DNA of 13,319 bases from DSBX01 sp046484845 (GTDB lineage: Bacteria > Hydrothermota > Tepidihabitantia > Tepidihabitantales > Tepidihabitantaceae), in assembly GCA_046484845.1 (NCBI GenBank), contig JAWOIB010000126.1:1-13319 (forward strand), given 5' to 3'. The notes beneath the pieces were generated by a model. That model saw nothing but the letters and a program-made list of their open reading frames with translations. It searched no databases and was not told the DNA's origin. This document shows, piece after piece, positions 6,737 to 13,319 of the stretch. The position numbers and the translations under genes were made by a program. The number at the start of each line of letters is the position of its first letter. The first letter of the stretch is position 1.

Positions 6737-6746
6737 AAGGAGTGTA

Positions 6747-7352
6747 ATGAGCAGAGACTGCGATAAGCGGCAGGCAATCCTGGCCGCGGCCCGCCGGGCC
6801 ATCACCGAGCACGGCTACGCCCGCGCGACGGTTGAGGACATCGCTGCCGAGGCGGGCGTGGCCAAGGGCACGGTCTACCTGTATTTCAAGGACAAGGCCG
6901 ACATCGTTGACGGCCTCGTCGCACAGACGCTTGATGACGGGCTCGCCACGGTGCGGGCCAATGCCGCCCGGGAGGCCGCTCCGGTCGAGAAACTGAAAGC
7001 GGTATTCGCAGGCTGGGCCGAAATGTCCCAACAGAGCGCCGGCGGAGTGTCGCTATCCTCCCCCGACGCGATCCAGTTTGCCTCACTGGACGTCGAGCGG
7101 CTCGAACGAGTAGTGCGACCCAGAATGCGCGCGATCATCGAAGCGCTGGTCGAGATAATCCGGCCCGGCATCGCCTCCGGTGACTTCCGGTCGGTGAACC
7201 CGTACCTGGTCGCGGCCCTGCTGATTCATTACTTCCCGGCCAGCATCCTGGTCGAGCGTCAGCAACTACCGGTCGAGAACCCGCTCGAAGAGGCTCTCGA
7301 TGCGTACCTGCACGGCATCCTCGCCGCGCCTTCACCCAAGGAGAATCGATGA
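6747..7352 (+). CDS. TetR/AcrR-family transcriptional repressor of the efflux operon
   Basis: The protein has 201 residues, normal for the family. The N-terminal DNA-binding domain spans about 8-55, with the signature TVEDIAAEAGVAKGTVYLYF at 28-47 and FKDKADI after it. The remaining helices form the ligand-binding and dimer domain, which is variable, so the inducer cannot be read. AAGGAG lies four bases before the ATG. The gene is first in the operon, its TGA overlaps the ATG of the outer-membrane gene by four bases (ATGA), and the 18-bp palindrome lies directly upstream. It therefore probably represses itself and the pump until a toxic or metabolic ligand binds. Confidence 0.95.
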   Translation: MSRDCDKRQAILAAARRAITEHGYARATVEDIAAEAGVAKGTVYLYFKDKADIVDGLVAQTLDDGLATVRANAAREAAPVEKLKAVFAGWAEMSQQSAGGVSLSSPDAIQFASLDVERLERVVRPRMRAIIEALVEIIRPGIASGDFRSVNPYLVAALLIHYFPASILVERQQLPVENPLEEALDAYLHGILAAPSPKENR

Positions 7353-8731
7353 AGACAGGACTACTTACCATCACTCTGTGCGCGCTGGTGGCGACTGCGG
7401 CCGCGGACACGCTCGTGCTCGACGTCGAACGGACGGTGGAGCTGGCGCTGGCGAACAACCACGCCATTCACCAGGCCCGTGCCCGGGTCGAGGAAGCCGT
7501 TGCCGGCCGCTCGGCGAGCTTCGGCGCGATGCTACCCCAACTCTCCGCGTCGGCGAGCTACACTCGGCTGGGCACGGTAAGCGACTTCCAGATGGTGGCC
7601 CCGGTGTACGGCCGGTTTCCACTCCGGGTCTACGACCCGCAGGGCAACCTCATCGGGTTCACCGATTCGATCGCGATGGTCATCGGCATCGATACGATGG
7701 AACTCGCGCTGGGCGGGGCGAACAACTACATCCTGCGTGGCACCGCCCAACAGACGTTGTTCACGTGGGGCAAGCTGATCAACGCCTGGCGCCTCGCCGG
7801 CCTCGGCGCGGAGATCGAGGAACAGGGCCTGCGCCTCGCCCGCCAGCAGGTCCGGAGCCGGGCGGTGGAGAGCTTCTACGGCGCGATGCTGGCCCGGGAG
7901 ATGGCCGAGCTGATGCGCGAGTCGCACCGCCAGCTCGAGCGCCACGTCGGCCAAGTCCGGTCGCTCCATGAAAACGGGCTTGCGACCGGGCTTGACCTGC
8001 GCCGGGCCAGGATCGGATTGAGCAACCTCGCTTCCGAACTGGCGCGGACCGAGAGCGGCGCCGAGCTGGTACTGGCCTCCCTGCGCAACGCCTGCGGTAT
8101 CGAACCGGACCGGCCGCTCGCGCTCGAAGGTGACGTCGGATACGAAGCCGAGCCAACCGCGCTCGACGACGCGGTCGCCGTGGCGCTAACCGAACGGCCG
8201 GAGCTCGAACAGCTCCGCCGGGCGGCACGGATGGCCGACCTCGGTGTCCGCATTGCCCGCACCGCCAACCTGCCGACTCTCTTCGCACAGTTCAACTACG
8301 ACTACAAGAACCCCGTCGGGTTCAGCCCGGGCTGGGGCAGTGACTGGAACGTCACTGCTGGCGCGTCGGTACCGCTATTCACCGGCGGCGCAAACCACAA
8401 CCGCCTGAGCCAGGCCCTGGCCCGCGAGCGCCAGGCCCGCATTGCCCTGGCGATGACCGAGGAGGCACTCGCGCTTGAGGTTCGCGCTCTGTACTCGAAG
8501 CTGGAGCAGGAGCGCCGGAACATCGAGCTCCAATCCGAAAACACCGACCTCGCCCGCGAAGCGCTCGCGCTCGCCGAGACCGCCTACGAGAACGGCATCA
8601 TCACCAACACCGAGTATCTTGACACCCAGCTCGCGTTGACCCGGAGCCGGGTTTCGTACCTGGGTTCGCTGGCAAACCACCGCATCGCCCGGGCCGCCCT
8701 GCGCCGGGCGATGGGCATCGAGGAGAACTAA
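7349..8731 (+). CDS. TolC-family outer membrane efflux protein
   Basis: The protein has 460 residues, as expected for a TolC/OprM-type channel, which trimerises in the outer membrane and extends a helical tunnel into the periplasm. Residues 1-19 are a signal peptide (likely cut after ATAAA). Two homologous halves follow: the first has the strand-rich SASASYTRLG segment at about 66-75 and NGLATGLDLRRARI near 209-222; the second has VPLFTGGANHNRL near 342-354 and NGIITNTEYLDTQLA near 415-429. These repeated G-x-x-T-x-x-(D/E)-(L/Y)-L features are typical of the OEP family. There is no N-terminal lipobox. AAGGAG sits five bases before the ATG, which overlaps the tetR stop. A long loop around 80-125, with MVAPVYGRFPLRVYDP, is larger than in E. 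coli TolC and could be the first outer-membrane hairpin. Confidence 0.94.
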   Translation: MKTGLLTITLCALVATAAADTLVLDVERTVELALANNHAIHQARARVEEAVAGRSASFGAMLPQLSASASYTRLGTVSDFQMVAPVYGRFPLRVYDPQGNLIGFTDSIAMVIGIDTMELALGGANNYILRGTAQQTLFTWGKLINAWRLAGLGAEIEEQGLRLARQQVRSRAVESFYGAMLAREMAELMRESHRQLERHVGQVRSLHENGLATGLDLRRARIGLSNLASELARTESGAELVLASLRNACGIEPDRPLALEGDVGYEAEPTALDDAVAVALTERPELEQLRRAARMADLGVRIARTANLPTLFAQFNYDYKNPVGFSPGWGSDWNVTAGASVPLFTGGANHNRLSQALARERQARIALAMTEEALALEVRALYSKLEQERRNIELQSENTDLAREALALAETAYENGIITNTEYLDTQLALTRSRVSYLGSLANHRIARAALRRAMGIEEN

Positions 8732-8732
8732 C

Positions 8733-9611
8733 ATGCGCCATACTTTGACGTTTGCGTTGCTGACCGCACTTCTCATCAACGCCGGCTGTGGGCCGCGCGG
8801 CCGCGAGGAAGCGCGCGCGGTCCAAACCGTCCGGGTCGTCCCGGTCCGCCGCGCGACAGTCACCCGCACCACCAACCTCATCGGCACCGTGGTAGGTGAC
8901 AGGCAAGCCGCGGCAATGACCAAGAGCCCAGGCCGGGTGACGAACATCGCCCGGCCGGAAGGCTCGCCGGTCGCCGAGAACGAACCGATCCTCTACGTCA
9001 TCAACGACATCCCGGGTATGGACTACCAGCCCGCGCCGGTCCGCGCCCCGGTTGCCGGTGTGGTCGGCAAGGTCTACGTCGAGGTCGGCCAGACCGTTGG
9101 TCCTGGGACGCCGGTGGCGATGATCGTCGACTACTCGGCGCGGGTCCGAATCCAGGCAAGCGTCAGCGACGCTGACCTCCAGCACGTCCGGGTCGGCGCC
9201 GCGGGCGCGATCGCTGTCCCGGCCTGGCCTGACACGACCTTCACCGGCCGGGTGACCAGGGTCACGCCGATGCTCGACCAGCTATCGCGGACCGCAACTG
9301 TCGAGCTGATCGTGGATAACCCGGGTCGGCGACTGGTCCCGGGCATGTCCGCCTCGATCCGGCTCGTGCTTGAGGAACTGGCGGAGGTAATCGTGGTACC
9401 GCTCACCGCGCTCTTCCCGGACGGCGAACCGAGAATCGCGGTCGTCATCGACAGCGTTATCGAGATGCGCACGGTCGAGCCCGGGCTCCGGGGGGACCGG
9501 CTGGCCGAACTGCGGTCCGGGGTCCGTGAAGGCGAAGCGGTTGTCACCACCGGTAAGGAACGCATCGGCGACGGCGACCGGGTCCGGCCAGTCGGGGACG
9601 CGCAGCAATGA
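8733..9611 (+). CDS. RND efflux periplasmic adaptor (membrane fusion protein), short form without alpha-hairpin
   Basis: The adaptor links the inner-membrane pump to the TolC-like channel in the periplasm. It has 292 residues against about 370-400 for AcrA or MexA. The N-terminus is hydrophobic with a possible lipoprotein Cys19 (INAGC; Asn at -3 is atypical), suggesting anchoring in the inner membrane. Lipoyl half one is about 64-91 and half two about 102-135 (APVRAPVAGVVGKVYVEVGQ). Only about ten residues join them, so the usual coiled-coil hairpin of 60 or more residues is absent. A beta-barrel domain follows (136-213, ending LVPGMSASIRL), then the membrane-proximal domain (214-288). AGGAG lies seven bases before the ATG, and the stop of the previous gene is one base upstream. 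The stop overlaps the RND start by four bases. Confidence 0.93.
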   Translation: MRHTLTFALLTALLINAGCGPRGREEARAVQTVRVVPVRRATVTRTTNLIGTVVGDRQAAAMTKSPGRVTNIARPEGSPVAENEPILYVINDIPGMDYQPAPVRAPVAGVVGKVYVEVGQTVGPGTPVAMIVDYSARVRIQASVSDADLQHVRVGAAGAIAVPAWPDTTFTGRVTRVTPMLDQLSRTATVELIVDNPGRRLVPGMSASIRLVLEELAEVIVVPLTALFPDGEPRIAVVIDSVIEMRTVEPGLRGDRLAELRSGVREGEAVVTTGKERIGDGDRVRPVGDAQQ

Positions 9612-12600
9612 AGCTCACCGACGCCGCCATCCGCCGCCCGGTCACTACCGTAATGGTGACGTTGGCCCTGGTCGTGTTCGGCATCCTGGGCGTCACCCGG
9701 ATGCGGGTTGACTTCTACCCCGACGTCACCTTCCCGATGGTCGTCATCGCAACCGTCTATCCCGGCGCTGGCCCGCTGGAGGTTGAGTCCGAGGTCTCTG
9801 ACCCGCTCGAACAGCGGCTGGGCACGATATCCGGCCTGACCGACATCACCTCGGCGTCGCAGGAGAACTTCTCCGCCATCACCCTGCAGTTCGACTGGGG
9901 CACGAACCTTGACGCCGCGGCCGCGGACATCCGGGACCGGCTCGACATGGCCCAGGCAGCGCTGCCCGCGGACGTCCAGAAGCCATTCGTCTTCAAGTTC
10001 GACCCCTCGATGATGCCGGTGCTGAACCTCGGCCTGGCCGGCGACATTGACGAGTCTGAGCTCGCCGAGATCGCCGACGAGGTCAGCCGCCGGCTCCAAC
10101 GCGTGTCCGGGGTCGCCGCGGTCAACGTCGGCGGCGACCTCACTCGCCAGGTCCACATCGCCCTCGACCTGCGCGAGTTCGCCAACGCCGGCGTCACCAG
10201 CGAGGCCTTCGCCGGCGCGCTGAAGGCCCAGAACCTCAACTTCCCGATCGGCGCGGTCTCGGCCGGCGAACAGCGCTACCTCGTACGCCTCGTCGGCCAG
10301 TACCGCGACCTCGACGACATCCGAAACACCATCATCGGCGCGCGACCGGACGGCAGTCCGGTCCAGGTCCAGCACGTCGCGAACGTGAACTGGGCACCCG
10401 AGGAGCGCGAGGCGATGGTGCGGATGGACGGCAAGAGCGCGGTCTACATCTGGATCCAGCGCCGGCCCGACGCCAACACCATCCAAGTCTCGGACGCCCT
10501 GCTCAGGGAGCTCGACGCGATCCGCCGCGACCTGCCGGCTTCGGTGAACCTGACCCTGTTCTGGGACAGCGCCCAGACCGTTCGTGACTCGGTCTCCAGC
10601 GTCGCCACCAACCTGGTCCTCGGTGGCATCCTCGCAGGGCTGATGCTGTTCCTGTTCCTGCGCCGGTTCCGAGCGACAATGTTCGTCGCCTTCGCCATCC
10701 CGGTCTCCATCTTCTTCGCACTGTTCGGGATGTTCCTGGCCGGGTTCACTCTCAACATCCTCTCGCTCGCCGGGCTGGCGATCGCGGTCGGGATGGTCGT
10801 GGACAACGGTGTCGTCGTCTTCGAGAACATCTTCCGGCGTCGTGAACAGGGCGATGACCCCCTGCGGGCGGCCAGCGAGGGCACCGCCACCGTCGGCATG
10901 GCGATCACCGCCTCGACCCTGACGACGATCGCGGTCTTCCTGCCCCTGTTGATGCTCAAGGGCATCATCCAGGTCTTCTTCAAGGAGCTGGCCTTCGCGA
11001 TCATCTTCGCGCTGGTCGCCTCGCTCGCCATCGCCCTGACGCTCATCCCGATGCTCGCCGGCCGGTTCCTGAAGATGAAGGATTCGGACGCCGAAGAGCG
11101 CGGCATCCGGGGCTGGAGCAACCGGGCCTTCCGGCGCATCGAGGGGGGCTATGCCCGGCTCATCGGCTGGGGTCTCGGCCACCGCAAGCGGGTCATCCTC
11201 GCGACCGTCGCGGTACTGATCCTGAGCTTCGCGCTGGTTCCGTTCATCGGCACCGAGTTCATGCCCCGCCAGTTCACCAACTTCACCGAGATCCACGCCG
11301 AGATGCCGACCGGCACCAGCCTCGAGAAGACGAACGAGGCGGTCAGCGAACTCGAGGAGTACATCGTCGAGCGCTGGGGCGGCGAACTGCGCACGACAAT
11401 GGTCCAGGTCGGCGGCGGCACGAGCGTGTTCTCGGCGATTTTCGGCGGCGCGCGCTCGAACTCGGCGGAGATCGACCTCGTCGTCAGCGAAGGGTCGCGG
11501 GTGACGGTCGAGGAAATCGAGGCCGACGTCCGCCGGCGCGCCGCGCTCATCCCCGGGATGAAGATCCGCGCCGGCCGCCAGCGCGGGGCCGGCGACTTCA
11601 TGGGCGGCGGAGCCGCGCTCCAGGTCGAGATTGTTGGCCATGACCTGGCAGTCGCCGATTCACTCACCCGGGTGGTGATGAGAACGATGTCAACCATCGC
11701 CGGTGTCGTGGACATCGAGTCAAGCCGCGAAGAAGGCGACCCGGAGGTCCAGCTCGTTATCGACCGAGAGCGGGCCTCCCGCCACGGCCTGACACCATTC
11801 CAGGTCGGCAGCGCGCTCCGCACCCAGCTCGAGGGTGCCATCGCAACCCGGTACAGGCTTGAAGGCCGGGAGTACGACGTGTTGATCCGGCTCCGGCCCG
11901 AACAGCGGCGGGAACTGGGCGACGTCCTCGCTGCGGTTATCAACGGCCCGATGGGCCCGGTGCCGCTCAGCAACCTCGTCACCTTCCGCGAGGGCGTGAG
12001 CCCACTCAAGATAGAGCACAAGAACACCGAGCGTATCGTCACCGTCACCGCCAACGTCGTCGGCCGGCCGCCGGGCCAGGTCGGGCAGGAGACGCAGGTC
12101 GCGCTTTCAGCCGTCGCGCCGCCACCCGGCTTCAATATCGATGTCGCCGGCTCCTACGAGGATATGATGAGGTCGTTCCGCGACCTCGGTTTCGCGGTGC
12201 TGCTTGCGGTACTGCTCGTATTCATGGTGATGGCATCCCAATTCGAGTCGCTACGCGACCCGTTCATCATCATCTTCAGCATTCCCTTCGCGGTCATCGG
12301 TGTGCTCTGGTCGCTCTTCATCACCGGCACGACGCTTTCGATCGTCTCCGGGGTCGGTGTGCTCGTGCTCGTCGGCATCGTCGTCAACAACGGCATCGTA
12401 CTCGTGACCTACATCAACGAGCTCCGGCGGGAGCGCGGTCTCGGGCTTGAAGAGGCGGTCAGGGAAGCCGGCCGGGTTCGCCTGCGCCCGATCCTGATGA
12501 CCGCCTTCACGACGATCTTCGGCCTGATGCCGCTCGCGCTCCAGATCGGCCAGGGCTCGGAGTTCTGGTCCCCACTCGGCCGGGCGGTCATCGGCGGGAT

Positions 12601-12712
12601 GGTCGTCTCGACCTTCCTGACCCTCATCTTCATTCCGGTGCTCTACACCTCGTTCGAGAAAGGCGCGGAGCGCCGCCGCCTGCGCCGGGAAAATCGCGCC
12701 CCGAGCGCATAG
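9608..12712 (+). CDS. RND-family efflux pump inner-membrane transporter (AcrB/HAE-like)
   Basis: The protein has 1034 residues, the normal length of an RND trimer subunit that exports hydrophobic compounds or lipids using an ion gradient. It starts with IRRPVTTVMVTLALVVFGIL (first membrane helix, about 13-32) and the family-typical DFYPDVTFP at 35-43. Two porter/docking domains and two groups of membrane helices follow. The helix-4 motif is GMVVDNGVVVFEN with Asp399-Asn400, where AcrB has Asp407-Asp408. In helix 10, VNNGIVLVTYIN has Asn927 where AcrB has Lys940. RLRPILMT, which precedes the essential helix-11 threonine in AcrB, is kept exactly. The metal-binding signature of CusA-type pumps is not evident, so a drug or lipid type is more likely. 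The start overlaps the adaptor stop (ATGA). A GC hairpin follows the stop. Confidence 0.96.
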   Translation: MKLTDAAIRRPVTTVMVTLALVVFGILGVTRMRVDFYPDVTFPMVVIATVYPGAGPLEVESEVSDPLEQRLGTISGLTDITSASQENFSAITLQFDWGTNLDAAAADIRDRLDMAQAALPADVQKPFVFKFDPSMMPVLNLGLAGDIDESELAEIADEVSRRLQRVSGVAAVNVGGDLTRQVHIALDLREFANAGVTSEAFAGALKAQNLNFPIGAVSAGEQRYLVRLVGQYRDLDDIRNTIIGARPDGSPVQVQHVANVNWAPEEREAMVRMDGKSAVYIWIQRRPDANTIQVSDALLRELDAIRRDLPASVNLTLFWDSAQTVRDSVSSVATNLVLGGILAGLMLFLFLRRFRATMFVAFAIPVSIFFALFGMFLAGFTLNILSLAGLAIAVGMVVDNGVVVFENIFRRREQGDDPLRAASEGTATVGMAITASTLTTIAVFLPLLMLKGIIQVFFKELAFAIIFALVASLAIALTLIPMLAGRFLKMKDSDAEERGIRGWSNRAFRRIEGGYARLIGWGLGHRKRVILATVAVLILSFALVPFIGTEFMPRQFTNFTEIHAEMPTGTSLEKTNEAVSELEEYIVERWGGELRTTMVQVGGGTSVFSAIFGGARSNSAEIDLVVSEGSRVTVEEIEADVRRRAALIPGMKIRAGRQRGAGDFMGGGAALQVEIVGHDLAVADSLTRVVMRTMSTIAGVVDIESSREEGDPEVQLVIDRERASRHGLTPFQVGSALRTQLEGAIATRYRLEGREYDVLIRLRPEQRRELGDVLAAVINGPMGPVPLSNLVTFREGVSPLKIEHKNTERIVTVTANVVGRPPGQVGQETQVALSAVAPPPGFNIDVAGSYEDMMRSFRDLGFAVLLAVLLVFMVMASQFESLRDPFIIIFSIPFAVIGVLWSLFITGTTLSIVSGVGVLVLVGIVVNNGIVLVTYINELRRERGLGLEEAVREAGRVRLRPILMTAFTTIFGLMPLALQIGQGSEFWSPLGRAVIGGMVVSTFLTLIFIPVLYTSFEKGAERRRLRRENRAPSA

Positions 12713-12729
12713 GTCGCTTCCGAAGCATT

Positions 12730-12754
12730 GCGGGGCGGGCAATGCCCGCCCCGC
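12730..12754. terminator. GC-rich hairpin between convergent genes
   Basis: GCGGGGCGGGC (12730-12740) pairs perfectly with GCCCGCCCCGC (12744-12754) around AAT: 11 strong base pairs, 18 bases after the RND stop and 16 before the stop of the convergent gene. It probably ends transcription from both sides. No T-run follows in either direction, so it is not a classical intrinsic terminator; it may stall polymerase or protect 3' ends. Confidence 0.6.
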
Positions 12755-12770
12755 CGCGAATCGGGCTGAA

Positions 12771-13319
12771 TCAGCTCGCCTCACCCCCGGCCTCACGGAA
12801 TGCCCGGTTCGCCAGGCTCCGGGCCGCGGCCGGGCTGGCGTAGTTCACTCCCTCGCCGACATACGTCCGGTAGTAGCGCAAGACCTTGTCGAGGAGTTCG
12901 ATTGAAGGCTCGTCCAGCCCCGAGCTCACCACCTGGAACAGCGCCACGACCGACAGGTTGAGTTCATCGTTGCCCACGCTATCCGGAAGGTCCAACGCCA
13001 GGTCCAGGTCATCGGTCATCGGCGTGCGGAACAACACGGCGCTCACGCGCGGAGCATCGACGAGTTCCCCCGCCGCGACCAGCTCCACCCGGTCGCTGAC
13101 GCCAGCGTCGGCCAGCAGGTCGGAACCGGGCCAGATGCCCTCCTCCACCACGTAGGACATCATCTCCCGCAGTTCCATCCCATAGCGATCGAGTTCATTG
13201 TCGCTGCGCGGGTAGCGCGAAAGAACATGGGAGTAGTAGTGGATCGTGGTCAGCACTCTCTCCGCGGAACGGACGTCCCTGCCGACCGATTCGGGTGCAA
13301 CCGCCAGCCGGGTCCGCTC
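12771..13319 (-). CDS. Hypothetical protein, N-terminus beyond the right edge
   Basis: I do not recognise this protein. A GTG at 13256 could serve as a start and would give 161 residues. However, the same frame stays open to the window edge and encodes a plausible extension (ESVGRDVRSAERV before LTTIHYYSHVL), and no ribosome binding site precedes that GTG. The GTG is therefore more likely an internal valine and the gene is 5'-truncated here, with at least 182 residues. The sequence is acidic, soluble and mostly helical, with no signal peptide, membrane segment or cysteine visible. Tyr-rich pieces occur at HYYSHVLSRY and KVLRYYRTYVGEGVNYASP. The C-terminus is alanine-rich (AAARSLANRAF). It converges on the efflux operon, so it is not part of it. 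Codon use with G/C third positions supports a real gene. Confidence 0.7.
   Translation of the reverse strand, partial: ERTRLAVAPESVGRDVRSAERVLTTIHYYSHVLSRYPRSDNELDRYGMELREMMSYVVEEGIWPGSDLLADAGVSDRVELVAAGELVDAPRVSAVLFRTPMTDDLDLALDLPDSVGNDELNLSVVALFQVVSSGLDEPSIELLDKVLRYYRTYVGEGVNYASPAAARSLANRAFREAGGEAS

Noticed and set aside
9131..11641. 836-codon open frame on the minus strand
   Set aside because: It lies opposite the adaptor and RND genes, has a low-complexity Asp/Glu/Arg/Gln-rich product without domains, and is the usual by-product of high third-position GC in the real genes.
11149..12135. 328-codon open frame on the minus strand
   Set aside because: Opposite the clearly recognisable RND transporter; Ser/Arg/Pro-rich product with no family features.

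Overview
The window is GC-rich DNA (coding third positions strongly G/C) from a bacterium with an outer membrane. The evidence is a complete TolC/adaptor/RND efflux operon, a dTDP-rhamnose (O-antigen type) biosynthesis gene and a YidD-type protein. The same genome carries an A/V-type (rotary) ATPase of the kind found in archaea, Thermus, spirochaetes and several uncultured phyla. I see no tRNA, rRNA, CRISPR array, phage gene or insertion sequence. An uncultured candidate-phylum bacterium (for example near WOR-3/Stahlbacteria) would fit, but that placement is a guess.

Layout. (1) 584 to the left edge, minus: 5' two thirds of rmlD, absent from simple complete-ORF lists because it leaves the window. 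(2) 753-2789, plus: two tandem genes. The first fuses a YidD domain to TPR-like helices and a C-terminal PGAGQVYAGR membrane module; the second repeats the helices and module without YidD. (3) 6396-2793, minus: ATPase genes in the order H-I-K-E. The run stops after E, three bases from the convergent YidD-side gene, so catalytic A/B and stalk C/D/F must lie elsewhere. (4) 6397-6746: about 350 bp without a recognisable gene, holding the atpH promoter and a perfect 18-bp operator. (5) 6747-12712, plus: tetR-tolC-adaptor-RND operon with overlapping or nearly touching genes. (6) 12730-12754: strong GC hairpin between convergent genes. (7) Right edge to 12771, minus: an unrecognised protein whose frame stays open to the edge, so its start is outside.

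Most notable points: the YidD fusion and its tandem relative; three separate promoters of the form TTGAC(A/C)-N16-TANNNT placed 6-9 bases before the start codon, implying leaderless or nearly leaderless mRNAs; a membrane-fusion adaptor with no alpha-hairpin; an RND pump with Asn at the usual D408 and K940 positions; and a c-type ring subunit (K) with the complete Na+-ligand set known from Enterococcus hirae NtpK.

Working together: the TetR protein probably represses its own gene and the three pump genes through the 18-bp palindrome. The ATPase genes encode the membrane sector and peripheral stalk of one enzyme, probably Na+-coupled. The YidD pair may serve membrane or envelope protein biogenesis, but that is inference from one domain.
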